Part shown: piece by piece, positions 16,353-24,578 of the stretch
Layout: every line of letters begins with the position of its first letter
Numbering within the stretch: position 1 is the first letter of the stretch
Assembly (NCBI GenBank): GCA_030602715.1
Contig: JAUVZD010000009.1
Coordinates: 1 to 64,000, forward strand
Direction of reading: 5' to 3'
Source: Candidatus Coatesiibacteriota bacterium
Lineage (GTDB): Bacteria; RBG-13-66-14; B26-G2; JAUVZD01
Length of the DNA stretch: 64,000 nucleotides
Translations under genes and position numbers: made by a program
The notes under the pieces: model-generated
What the model saw: the letters and a program-made list of their open reading frames with translations, nothing else
Database searches by the model: none
What the model was told of the DNA's origin: nothing

Positions 16353-16422
16353 TGCGTTGATTGACAGTAGATTTTTTGATAATGTTTTTTTCTAATAGAT
16401 GGTATAAAAAGAGGTGTTAAAG

Positions 16423-18360
16423 ATGATAAGTCCGACTATAGTTAGTCTTGCAATTTTGAAGGTAAACTGGGATCTACTGCGAAAAGACTATTTAGAAAAC
16501 TTTGTACCTATTGTTGCCGAGTGTATTCGGCAATCAATAGACGATGTAGTATCTCTTCCATCTTTACGAGAAATACTTAAAATAAAGTTTGGATTGACAT
16601 TACCTCTTAATGTAATCGAAACAATTCTAAGACGCGTGAGGAAGAGGGGATATATACAGTTAAAAGATAAGGTGTATAGAGTAAACCGTGAAGAACTTTT
16701 TAAGCTGGAATTTCGTGAAGTTCAACAAGAGGTGGTTAGAAAGCATGAGGAGTTAATAAGTAGTCTCATTTCTTTTTGTAAAGAAAAATTTAATATTACT
16801 TGGAGTGAAGAAGATGCTGAATCGGCTCTTCAATCTTATCTAGAAGAGAATCAACTACTCCTACTAAGTTCATCAATCAAAGGTACTTTAATCCCTGTTG
16901 TAAAACAACCTGTTAAAAGTGCTAGATTCCTTGTGGGCTCATTTGTACATCACATTCAAGAGACACATGCGTCAGATTTTGACTATTTGGAGACTATTGT
17001 CAAAGGCAATATGCTTGCAAATGCGATATTTCTACCAGAACCAAATGTTGCTCAGAAAAGATTCCGAAATACAAAAGTTTATTTCGACACGCCATTTTTA
17101 ATGTCCGCCTTAGGGTATGCTGGAAAACATCGAGAAGAACCATGCAAAGAACTCATTGAAATACTTTATGAAACTGGAGCCGAACTATGTTGTTTTCAAC
17201 ATACAGCAAATGAAATAAGAGGGATTTTGCACGCATGTTCACACCAAGTAAACCAAACATTGCCGCTAAAACCGGCATATGGAACTACCATAGAGTTCTT
17301 TTTTTCAGAGGGGTATAAACAATCTGATATTGAGTTATTTTCTTCCCAATTAGATAAGAGCTTGGAATTGTTAAGAATCGACGTTGTTGAAAAACCAGAA
17401 TACATACAGAAATATGTAATTGATGAAAAGAGTTTATCTGAAGAGTTAGTTAAAAATATCACATATCGTAATCCACAAGCACTTTACCATGATGTGGATT
17501 CAATTTCAGCAATAATGAGATTGCGCAAGGGGAGAGAGTTTTATTTTGTAGAAGAATGTATAGCTTTATTTGTAACTACAAATAAGGCTTTAGTTAGAGT
17601 TGCTCGTTATTTTTTTTACAAGGAAATTTTTCATGATTCTGTTGCTCCATGTATTACTGATTTTTCTTTAACCAACTTACTCTGGCTTAAGAGACCTGTT
17701 CAGGCACCAGATTTACCAAGGAAAAGGATTATCGCAGATTGTTATGCTGCGACAAGACCAAGAGAAGAATTATGGAGTCATTATCTTGAGGAAATTGATA
17801 AATTAAGACGGAATGAAAATATAACTGCAGATGACTATTATTTGCTCAGATATTCCCTTGAGGCTAAATCTGCTTTTATGGAAATTACATTAGGTGAAGA
17901 GGAAGCTTTTACTCGAGGAACTGTTAAAGAAATACTAAGCATTGTTCGTGAAAGCATACAGGCGGAGTTAAAGGCGCACCTGGGAGATGAAGCAAGGGCT
18001 CGCAAAGATGCTGAAAAGGTAATGGTATATTTAGAAAAAAGAGAGAGTGAGAGGCTTGCGTTTATTAAAGAAAAAAGTATGAAAATTGCAAAAATAATTT
18101 CCATTTTAGTAAAGTACTTAATTTTGTCTTTGTTGGTTATTGGAACTATTATAACTTTTCCTTTAAAGTTCCTTCAGATTCCCAAAATATATGTAGGCTA
18201 TATTATATCAATAGTTCAAGGAATTTTGGCTTTAATTTATATTCTTAATATTTGGAAAGGTACCACAGTTAATACTTGGATTAGAAAGATTGAAGTTATT
18301 TTGTCAAAGTGGATAAATAATGCTTTTTTATTACTTCGTAAATTTGTTCAAGGTGATTAA
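16423..18360 (+). CDS. Winged-helix + PIN-like nuclease domain + C-terminal membrane anchor, unknown role
   Basis: A 645-residue protein in strongly AT-rich DNA unlike its neighbours. The first 90 residues look like a winged helix (LPSLREILKIKFG...ILRRVRKRGYIQLKDKVYRV). Around residues 220-390 lies a PIN-like pattern: D in VYFDTPFLMSA (about 222), E in HTANEIRGIL (about 264), D in HDVDSISAIM (about 358) and FVTTNKALVRVA (about 383), where the last position is Asn instead of Asp. A charged helical part follows, then two membrane helices near residues 554-583 and 593-615. I recognise no named family. The ATG at 16423 is six bases after GAGGTG. The single gene, own promoter, foreign base composition and nuclease plus membrane parts suggest transfer and a defence-type role, by inference only. 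Confidence 0.8.
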   Translation: MISPTIVSLAILKVNWDLLRKDYLENFVPIVAECIRQSIDDVVSLPSLREILKIKFGLTLPLNVIETILRRVRKRGYIQLKDKVYRVNREELFKLEFREVQQEVVRKHEELISSLISFCKEKFNITWSEEDAESALQSYLEENQLLLLSSSIKGTLIPVVKQPVKSARFLVGSFVHHIQETHASDFDYLETIVKGNMLANAIFLPEPNVAQKRFRNTKVYFDTPFLMSALGYAGKHREEPCKELIEILYETGAELCCFQHTANEIRGILHACSHQVNQTLPLKPAYGTTIEFFFSEGYKQSDIELFSSQLDKSLELLRIDVVEKPEYIQKYVIDEKSLSEELVKNITYRNPQALYHDVDSISAIMRLRKGREFYFVEECIALFVTTNKALVRVARYFFYKEIFHDSVAPCITDFSLTNLLWLKRPVQAPDLPRKRIIADCYAATRPREELWSHYLEEIDKLRRNENITADDYYLLRYSLEAKSAFMEITLGEEEAFTRGTVKEILSIVRESIQAELKAHLGDEARARKDAEKVMVYLEKRESERLAFIKEKSMKIAKIISILVKYLILSLLVIGTIITFPLKFLQIPKIYVGYIISIVQGILALIYILNIWKGTTVNTWIRKIEVILSKWINNAFLLLRKFVQGD

Positions 18361-18609
18361 ATAATTTATAGTTATTTTTTTATAATAGTAAATTACCATT
18401 TAAACACTTAACACTAGATTTTAACATTGATGTAGGCTATAATAGAATAAAAGTGACTATACTTATTAATGTAATTTACACTATAGAGATTCGCCCGACG
18501 TATCGCTCGCTTTAGTAGGTTTAGAATTAGAGAGCGAAGAGTATATTAGTTTCCGAATTCGCATATAAATAGTGCCTTTAAACAAGTGTAAAAACAGAAA
18601 GGAGCAAAG

Positions 18610-18972
18610 ATGCACGAGATATGCTATGTTGAGATACCCTCAACCGACTTCGCCAAGTCCAAGGAGTTCTATGAGAAGCTCTTTGGGTGGAAGGTGGAGC
18701 TTATGCCGGAGATGGACTACGCAGTGTGGACTCCACCGGAGGGTCCCGGCGGGGGCTTCAACCCGGTCAAGGAACCGTGCACTTGCGCTGAGAGCGGCGT
18801 GCTGGTCTATATCTTGGTGGAGAGCGTGGATGAGAAGGTTAAGGAGGTAGAATCCGCCGGCGGGAAGATAGTGAAGCCCAAGACCGCAGTGACTGACATG
18901 GGTTGGTATGCGATATTCCAGGATACGGCCGGTGGTGTCGTCGCTCTGTGGGAATCGGCAAAGAAGGGATAG
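18610..18972 (+). CDS. VOC-family (glyoxalase/bleomycin-resistance fold) protein
   Basis: A 120-residue protein with the paired beta-alpha-beta-beta-beta modules of the VOC superfamily: CYVEIPSTDFAKSKEFYEKLFGWKVE at the start and VLVYILVESVDEKVKEVESAGGKIV in the second half, ending GWYAIFQDTAGGVVALWE. The likely metal-binding ends are E (YVEIP), and E in ALWE. Many such proteins are annotated only as VOC family; substrates range from methylglyoxal adducts to antibiotics. AGAAAGGAG precedes the ATG at the right distance. Confidence 0.88.
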   Translation: MHEICYVEIPSTDFAKSKEFYEKLFGWKVELMPEMDYAVWTPPEGPGGGFNPVKEPCTCAESGVLVYILVESVDEKVKEVESAGGKIVKPKTAVTDMGWYAIFQDTAGGVVALWESAKKG

Positions 18973-19201
18973 GGAAAAGATTAGGAAGTCCATCACCGTT
19001 CCCCGGCGGAGGGGTTTCTATTAAAGGGAATCCTTGGATGGTGGGGGTTTATGCCCGAATCCCGAGCAAGGATGACCGGGAGGGAAAAAGAAGGCGGTTT
19101 AATCATCACAGCTAACATCCTGCTTGCGGTGGTGGAGTCCTGAACCACATCGTCTCTTGGTTTTGGAGGGGAATTACGGTCGGTTTTTCCGATTATAACC
19201 C
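18973..19201. other. Intergenic stretch without a recognisable gene
   Basis: No credible coding frame or strong hairpin was found between the VOC gene and the promoter at 19202. Together with the leader this makes a 429-bp gap before the acetyltransferase. Confidence 0.5.
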
Positions 19202-19230
19202 TTGATGGTTTGCTATATTTATGATATAAT
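19202..19230 (+). promoter_or_regulatory. Promoter upstream of the GNAT gene with long leader
   Basis: TTGATG, 17 bp, TATAAT. The next start codon is about 165 nt downstream, so the mRNA would have a long untranslated leader of unknown role. Confidence 0.55.
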
Positions 19231-19401
19231 GAAATGTTGATATTGTGGAAATGTTTTAAGGCTTTGTAGGGAGAATTGACAACACTCAGATGGGACATTT
19301 CGTTTATCAAAAACTTTTAAATGGAATAAACGGATATATTTCAGGTGTGTCTATCTCTTAATTGGACGATATTTTAGGATGATAATAACAGGGGGGAAAA
19401 G

Positions 19402-19887
19402 ATGATTCGGATTGTTAGGGTGGAATCCGAAGAAGAACTGGGTCGTGTCCTGAAGCTGTTTACAGAGAGTTTCTACATTTTTGGTATTGACCTGTCCCTT
19501 CAATATAGAGAAGGTAAGACACTCAAACTCCTGCCGCAATATGCTCCGCCCAAGGGTCGCTTCCTCTTAGCCCTATACAGGAACCAGGCAGCCGGATGCG
19601 TAGCTTTGAGGGAAATTGCCGAAGGTGTCTGTGACCTGAGGAGGATTTATGTCCCCCCCAGGTTTCGCAGAAAGGGGATAGGTAGAGCGCTGGCGCTTTC
19701 TGCTGTAAAGGAAGCCCGTCAACTCGGTTATAAGCAGATAGTTCTGGACACCCTTCCGTTCATGAGAGAGGCGGAATCCCTCTTTCTCTCCCTGGGTTTC
19801 CGGGAGATAGAGCACTACTACCGAGACCCCATTGAGGGCTCCAAGATGTTTGGGTTTGACCTGGTGGATGAAGGCGAAAACCCTTAA
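19402..19887 (+). CDS. GNAT-family N-acetyltransferase
   Basis: A 161-residue GNAT with the acetyl-CoA pyrophosphate loop RRKGIGRAL preceded by LRRIYVPPRF (motif A) and a C-terminal VLDTLPFMREAESLFLSLGF (motif B). GGGGGGAAAAG precedes the ATG. GNATs acetylate small amines, peptides or proteins; nothing in the sequence or context fixes the substrate. Confidence 0.9.
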   Translation: MIRIVRVESEEELGRVLKLFTESFYIFGIDLSLQYREGKTLKLLPQYAPPKGRFLLALYRNQAAGCVALREIAEGVCDLRRIYVPPRFRRKGIGRALALSAVKEARQLGYKQIVLDTLPFMREAESLFLSLGFREIEHYYRDPIEGSKMFGFDLVDEGENP

Positions 19888-20083
19888 AGCTAACAGCGCT
19901 CTCCAAAGGCACCGATGTCAGGGGAAAACCTTGTTTTGGCTTTGGATTTGCTTGGGCTATCAGTAAGTTACTTCGTTTGTCTAAGTGACCTGCTAACAAG
20001 TAGAGATACGGGGCTTCAGGCGAAGCCCCAAAAAGCTCGGTAACTACTCCCGGGAAGGACATCAATCCTTCTGCAACTCCCTC

Positions 20084-21817
20084 CTATTGAATATATCCCA
20101 GACCCCGCAACTGCTCTATCATCTCCTCATCGCTTGCCGTGGCTGAGGGCAAGGTGGTGTTAGGCGGGGTTATTCCCTCGTAAGTGGCTATCACTGTGAG
20201 GGGAAACTGTTCCAGAAACTCGGGCGTGAGTGCGCCCTCAATGGGGGAAGCTACCATATCAAAGGCTACAGGATAACCCATCAGGGTGAGGATGGTGGGG
20301 GTTATCTGGGTAAGCTCAGCGGGCTCCATGGGGAATGCTCGCTTTATCCCTGCGCCGGCGAGGATGAAGACGCCCTCCTTGCGGTGGTCGCCGGAAAGAC
20401 CCCGGGGAAGTAATATGTTGGAGGCGGGATATTCACTTCCCTCTACCAGCAGGATGTCCCAGGGTTCAATCTCTGGGTTGACCCACACCTGGATGTCGGG
20501 GGTGGCTCCTTCCTCCGCCTTCTCTGAGAGCTTGTGCTCCTCCACCTTCTCAAAGAGAGGTATCCCGTCGGTGGTCTTTATCTTTGCCAGAGCGGCGGCT
20601 ATCTCCTTCTGCAGGGTGGGCGCATCGGCGGGGTCAACGATGCCGTCTTCCTCCCGCCCCTTCAGATTCAGGTAGATATCACGGCGGTTGCTCCAATCGG
20701 GGTGGAAGACATATGCCTGGGTTTTACTCCAATCCTCCTGATTGTCCTCCAGGGCTAGGTAGCCCAGGTCGGCGAGGAGGAACTTGACCACATAGTTGAT
20801 CTCCTCCACTTTAGCCTCAAAACCGTGGTCAGAGGCGACGAGGACGGTATATCTCCCCCCAGCCGCATCCAGAAGCCTCCCCACCTGTTCATCCACCCAG
20901 CGGTAGTATTCGGGAAGAATTTCTGCGAAATATTCCCGTTCCTCCTCCGAGACATCAAATAGGGTGATGAGGGAGGTGGGCTGGTAGTATTTCCAGACGA
21001 CGTGGGCTACCCCGTCGGTTCCCTTCAGATAGATGCCCACCAGGTCGGGCTGGTAGTTCTCCATCAGATAGCAGGCGGCATTGACCATAGCCAGGTCCCG
21101 CTTAAGATGCCAGCGCAGGGTGGCTATCCGGCGGTTGTTCTGGTGATAGTCGGAGACCACAGGATAGGAGCCGAAATCGGGGTCGTAAGGGAAGGAGGTG
21201 AAGCGGGTTTGTAGCTCATCCAGCATCTCCTCAGTAATTTCCAGATAGGGGGCAAGCTCCTCAGCGGATTGGGGCGGGTATAGGGCATCCTCCTCCCCGG
21301 AGTCATAGCGGTCGGAGATGATGAAACCGTTGACCTCCTCTGCGGGATAACTAGCCCACCAGTCCATAAAGGCTACCGTCTCCCCATACTCGGAGAGGAT
21401 GTTCCACAGGGCTTTGACCTTCCTCTGCCCACTGCCTATGGGAACGGGTTCCGGTTGGTCCGGAAGTTTGACCACATAGTCCTCTATGCCGTGATCCGGG
21501 GGGAGTTTGCCGGTCACCATAGTGGTCCACAGTAGGGGGGACTGCATGGGCTCAATGGAATTGAGGATTCCGTATGAACCCTGGCGCATCAGCTTCTCCA
21601 GATTGGGAAGCTCACCATCATTTATCATGGGCAGAATGATGTCCCAGTCGGCGCCGTCTATCCCTATGAAGAGCACTTTGACGGGATTCTCGTGAACATT
21701 TTGGATAATTTCTTCGGGGCTTACCAGCTCGCCCCTTCTCTCCTCTGTAATCTCGCATTTACAGGCGAAGGATAAAATTATAAGCATAAAAGCGATGCCT
21801 ATTAGCATTCTGCTCAT
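20084..21817 (-). CDS. Alkaline phosphatase-superfamily lipoprotein (type I phosphodiesterase / nucleotide pyrophosphatase-like)
   Basis: A 577-residue exported protein with a lipoprotein signal (IILSFAC, Cys19). The phosphodiesterase fold shows metal-ligand motifs FIGIDGADWD (near residue 50), the nucleophile region SPLLWTTMVTGK, KGTDGVAHVVW, ASDHGFE, and GDHRKEGVFI near the C-terminal third. The enzymes hydrolyse phosphodiester bonds in nucleotides or lipids, or transfer phosphoethanolamine; the substrate is not evident. It ends LRGLGYIQ, a tail also common on sulfatase-like relatives in FCB bacteria. It has its own promoter and no cotranscribed neighbour. Confidence 0.87.
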   Translation of the reverse strand: MSRMLIGIAFMLIILSFACKCEITEERRGELVSPEEIIQNVHENPVKVLFIGIDGADWDIILPMINDGELPNLEKLMRQGSYGILNSIEPMQSPLLWTTMVTGKLPPDHGIEDYVVKLPDQPEPVPIGSGQRKVKALWNILSEYGETVAFMDWWASYPAEEVNGFIISDRYDSGEEDALYPPQSAEELAPYLEITEEMLDELQTRFTSFPYDPDFGSYPVVSDYHQNNRRIATLRWHLKRDLAMVNAACYLMENYQPDLVGIYLKGTDGVAHVVWKYYQPTSLITLFDVSEEEREYFAEILPEYYRWVDEQVGRLLDAAGGRYTVLVASDHGFEAKVEEINYVVKFLLADLGYLALEDNQEDWSKTQAYVFHPDWSNRRDIYLNLKGREEDGIVDPADAPTLQKEIAAALAKIKTTDGIPLFEKVEEHKLSEKAEEGATPDIQVWVNPEIEPWDILLVEGSEYPASNILLPRGLSGDHRKEGVFILAGAGIKRAFPMEPAELTQITPTILTLMGYPVAFDMVASPIEGALTPEFLEQFPLTVIATYEGITPPNTTLPSATASDEEMIEQLRGLGYIQ

Positions 21818-21860
21818 CTTCTCCCTCTGGATGTTGAGGTTTATCCTTTATTTAACAGAT

Positions 21861-21888
21861 ATTATATATTAGCCGGGGAATTGTTCAA
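21861..21888 (-). promoter_or_regulatory. Promoter of the phosphodiesterase-superfamily lipoprotein gene
   Basis: TTGAAC, 16 bp, TATAAT on the minus strand, ending 43 bp before the start codon. Confidence 0.6.
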
Positions 21889-21979
21889 GTTATTCTGCTT
21901 GAATTTTCACTTTCCAGATACCATAATCGGGGATGTTAACTTGAGGGCTTGTAGGACTTTTTAGGGTTGGAGAGGGATT

Positions 21980-22501
21980 ATGAGCGGAAGGAGAGGGAGA
22001 TCCAAAATGTTAGTTCCGACAATAATTATGGGGGTATTGGCGGTTACTCTCCTTTTAATCGGATACTTCAAGGGCGAGGGTGGGCACATCATCGGTCTGA
22101 AAGCGAGCGTGAGACTGTTGGTTGAGATACTTCCCCTGTTGTTCCTGGCTTTCATTGTCGCCGGCATGGTCCCGGTTCTTCTCCCCAAAGAACTGCTGTT
22201 AAAATGGGTGGGCGCAGAAGCCGGCTTGCGAGGGATATTCATCGGCACGATAGCGGGAGGGTTTGCTCCCGGAGGTCCTTTTGTCAGCCTGCCCATAGCC
22301 GCCGGGTTACTCCACTCCGGCGCCGGCATAGGAACCATGGTCGCCTTTCTGACCGGATGGTCGCTCTGGGCGGTCAGCAGAATACCCATGGAGGTGGGTA
22401 TCCTGGGCTGGAAGGTAGCCCTCATTCGCCTGGTGTGCACATTCTTCTTCCCGCCCATAGCCGGTCTCATCGCCCAGGCTCTCTTTTCCGGGGCGAAGTG
22501 A
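21980..22501 (+). CDS. Half-size permease of the ArsP_1/DUF318 type
   Basis: A 173-residue protein with about four membrane helices. It carries the inner repeat of the ArsP_1/YraQ permease family once: LVEILPLLFLAFIVAGMVP, GTIAGGFAPGGPFVSLPIAA and FLTGWSLWAVSRIPME. Full-length relatives have two such halves (over 300 aa), so this one probably dimerises. The family includes organoarsenical exporters and uncharacterised permeases. AGAGGG precedes the ATG. It is followed closely by a DUF302 gene and a 36-codon membrane peptide, which suggests a small transport or redox operon. Confidence 0.8.
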   Translation: MSGRRGRSKMLVPTIIMGVLAVTLLLIGYFKGEGGHIIGLKASVRLLVEILPLLFLAFIVAGMVPVLLPKELLLKWVGAEAGLRGIFIGTIAGGFAPGGPFVSLPIAAGLLHSGAGIGTMVAFLTGWSLWAVSRIPMEVGILGWKVALIRLVCTFFFPPIAGLIAQALFSGAK

Positions 22502-22532
22502 AAAATTGAGTAATTCATAAGGAGGAGGAAAT

Positions 22533-22919
22533 ATGGATTATCACTTTAGCAAGACCCTGAGTCTTTCCTTTGACCAGGCGATCTCTCGGGTGGTGGAGGG
22601 ATTGAAGGAGGAGGGTTTTGGAATACTGACCGAGATAGATGTCAAAGATACTTTGAAGAAGAAGATTGGTGTTGATTTCCGAAAGTATAAGATTCTTGGT
22701 GCATGCAATCCGCAGTATGCCTATCAGGCGTTGCAAGCCGAAGACAAGATAGGAATCATGTTGCCCTGCAATGTAATTGTGCAGGAGGTGGAGGAGGGTG
22801 CCGTGGAGGTGTCCGCCGTGGACCCAATTGCCTCCATGAAAGCTGTAGAGAATCCCGAGCTTGCGGACATCGCCGGCCAGGTGCGGGAGAAGCTGAAGGC
22901 GGTGATTGACAGGTTGTGA
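22533..22919 (+). CDS. DUF302-family protein
   Basis: A 128-residue protein with the DUF302 core: HFSKTLSLSFDQAISRVVEGLKEEGFG, EIDVKDTLKKKIGVDFRKY, LGACNPQYAYQAL, IGIMLPCNVIVQEVEEG and VSAVDP. DUF302 proteins have a TBP-like fold and often sit beside permeases and thiol-redox genes; biochemical function is unknown. AAGGAGGAGGAAAT lies directly upstream of the ATG. It is 31 bp after the permease. Confidence 0.9.
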   Translation: MDYHFSKTLSLSFDQAISRVVEGLKEEGFGILTEIDVKDTLKKKIGVDFRKYKILGACNPQYAYQALQAEDKIGIMLPCNVIVQEVEEGAVEVSAVDPIASMKAVENPELADIAGQVREKLKAVIDRL

Positions 22920-22947
22920 ACATCTACAATATATCAGGATGTTAAAT

Positions 22948-23058
22948 ATGAAAGAGAGGGGCGGTTTCAAGAAGTTGACCGCACCGTTAACTGTCTTGGT
23001 GGCATTCATCGTAGTTGCGGTGGTTATGTGGAGATGGTTAGTTGACCTCGCCTACTAA
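22948..23058 (+). CDS. 36-residue single-pass membrane peptide
   Basis: ATG at 22948 to TAA 23056-23058 encodes 36 residues: a basic start (MKERGGFKK), one hydrophobic helix (LTVLVAFIVVAVVMWRWLV) and DLAY at the end. AGGA lies 8-9 bases before the ATG, and the gene begins 28 bp after the DUF302 stop in the same direction. The composition (positive-inside start, one membrane helix) is what a real small membrane protein looks like. It may be an accessory subunit of the half-size permease (inference). Confidence 0.6.
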   Translation: MKERGGFKKLTAPLTVLVAFIVVAVVMWRWLVDLAY

Positions 23059-23106
23059 CTGGAAAAGAGCACTTGGGGTAAGCTGAGAAGAAACGAAAGT
23101 GATAAG

Positions 23107-23142
23107 CACAAAACCCCCACCCTATGGTTGGGGTCTTTTGTG
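23107..23142. terminator. Bidirectional terminator hairpin
   Basis: CACAAAA-CCCCxACC ... GGTTGGGG-TCTTTTGTG: a long imperfect stem with A-run and T-run ends, just after the permease/DUF302 group. Confidence 0.7.
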
Positions 23143-23306
23143 AGCATTATCCTGCTTCAGGGAAAAGGTTCTCTCAGGCGACTTTGGTGGAGAATTTAAA
23201 CTCAGTGGATTTCTTCTTGATAGGGAGCTGTACATCGGGGTATAGTTGCTCTGAGTTATCAGGCGCAGATTTTTAATGCCAAAGTGGCGGATAGATTTAT
23301 ATTTAC

Positions 23307-24443
23307 ATGAAATATCAACCCCCCAAAATGAAACAGCGCACATTAGGAAAGACCGGGCTTACCGTCCCCGTCCTGGGCTTCGGGGCGATGCGCCTGCCGG
23401 AGAAGGACCAGAAGGTGAAGCTGAAGGCTTCCATGGCACTCATCCGCAGGGCGATTGAGCTGGGCATAAACTATATTGACACCGCCCCCGCCTACTGCCG
23501 TAACCTATCCGAGGAGATTGTGGGCAGGGCGATAGCCGGCTTTGACCGGGAGAGCCTTATAATCTCCAGCAAGAACGACGAGCGCAAGGATGCCGACAGG
23601 TGGTGGGAGCATCTAAAGACTTCACTCAAACAGCTTGCCACCGACTACATTGACATCTACTTCTTCTGGGGGATAAAGGGGCGAGAGTTTGCCGAGGGGA
23701 TAGCCCCGCCGGGCTTGTATGAAGAGGCGCTGAAGGCAAAGGAGCAAGGGCTTATCCGCCACATCGCCTTCTCCTTCCACGATGAACCAAAGGAAATTAC
23801 CCCCATCATAGATTCGGGGCTCTTTGAGGTGATGCTGGTGCAATACAGCCTGATGGACCGCGCCCTGGAGACCGCCATCCAACGGGCTCATAGCAGAGGG
23901 ATGGGGGTGGTGGTGATGGGACCTCTGGGTGGGGGAAGAATCACCCAGCCCTCGCCAATTATGGAGCTTTTAGCCCCCACGCCGAAGGGGAGGGCGAATG
24001 TGGGGCTGAGATTTGCTCTCTCCCATCCCGGGATCTCATCCGTCCTTTCGGGGATGAGCGATGTGGGGATGTTGGAGGAGAACGTGGACACCGCAAACAA
24101 GCTCTCCCCCCTCACCTCCGGGGAGCGGGAGAGGATAGAATATTTATGGAAGGAGAGGGAGAGGCGGACGGAGATAGGCTGCACCTCATGCCGCTATTGC
24201 GAGCCCTGTCCCCAGAAAGTGAACATCCCCTTCGTGCTCTCCTCGCTTGAGGCGGGGTTGACCTGGGGCTTGTGGGATTACGCCAAGGAACGGATAGCCT
24301 TTCTTAGAGGGCGTCCCGATTTGGGCGAGGACATGTCCGCCTGCGACCTGTGCGGCGAGTGCGACGAGAAGTGCCCTCAGGGTATAGCGGTCAGCGAGCT
24401 GATGAGGCAAGCTAGGGAGAAGCTAGGGGGGGAGAGTAATTAA
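23307..24443 (+). CDS. Aldo/keto reductase with C-terminal ferredoxin-like 4Fe-4S domain
   Basis: A 378-residue protein. Residues 8 to about 270 are the AKR barrel (MKQRTLGKTGLTVPVLGFGAM, NYIDTAPAYCRN, IISSKND with the catalytic Lys, AFSFHDE with His, QYSLMDRALE). The C-terminal part has CTSCRYCEPCP and CDLCGECDEKCPQGI, two ferredoxin-like Cys clusters. Such AKR-ferredoxin proteins are widespread in anaerobes, with unknown substrate. The annotated start at 23307 and the ATG at 23328 are both possible; neither has a good ribosome binding site, and the second begins the conserved AKR sequence. Confidence 0.9.
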   Translation: MKYQPPKMKQRTLGKTGLTVPVLGFGAMRLPEKDQKVKLKASMALIRRAIELGINYIDTAPAYCRNLSEEIVGRAIAGFDRESLIISSKNDERKDADRWWEHLKTSLKQLATDYIDIYFFWGIKGREFAEGIAPPGLYEEALKAKEQGLIRHIAFSFHDEPKEITPIIDSGLFEVMLVQYSLMDRALETAIQRAHSRGMGVVVMGPLGGGRITQPSPIMELLAPTPKGRANVGLRFALSHPGISSVLSGMSDVGMLEENVDTANKLSPLTSGERERIEYLWKERERRTEIGCTSCRYCEPCPQKVNIPFVLSSLEAGLTWGLWDYAKERIAFLRGRPDLGEDMSACDLCGECDEKCPQGIAVSELMRQAREKLGGESN

Positions 24444-24578
24444 TGAGGGGAAAGAGTTTGGGAAGGATTATGTCGTTATGGATGAATAATTATGCTGTGG
24501 TGAAAATTTGTCGAAAAATTGAAGAAAAATCGCGGATATATTCCTAGACTTTTTATTTTTCTTTTATTGTAGAATTAT

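Noticed and set aside
16262-18609. Transposon or prophage carrying the AT-rich PIN-like gene
   Set aside because: No transposase, integrase, terminal inverted repeat or target duplication could be seen around it; only base composition suggests transfer.
18993-19310. 105-codon minus-strand frame in the gap before the GNAT gene
   Set aside because: No recognisable domain or ribosome binding site, and it would cover the plus-strand promoter at 19202.
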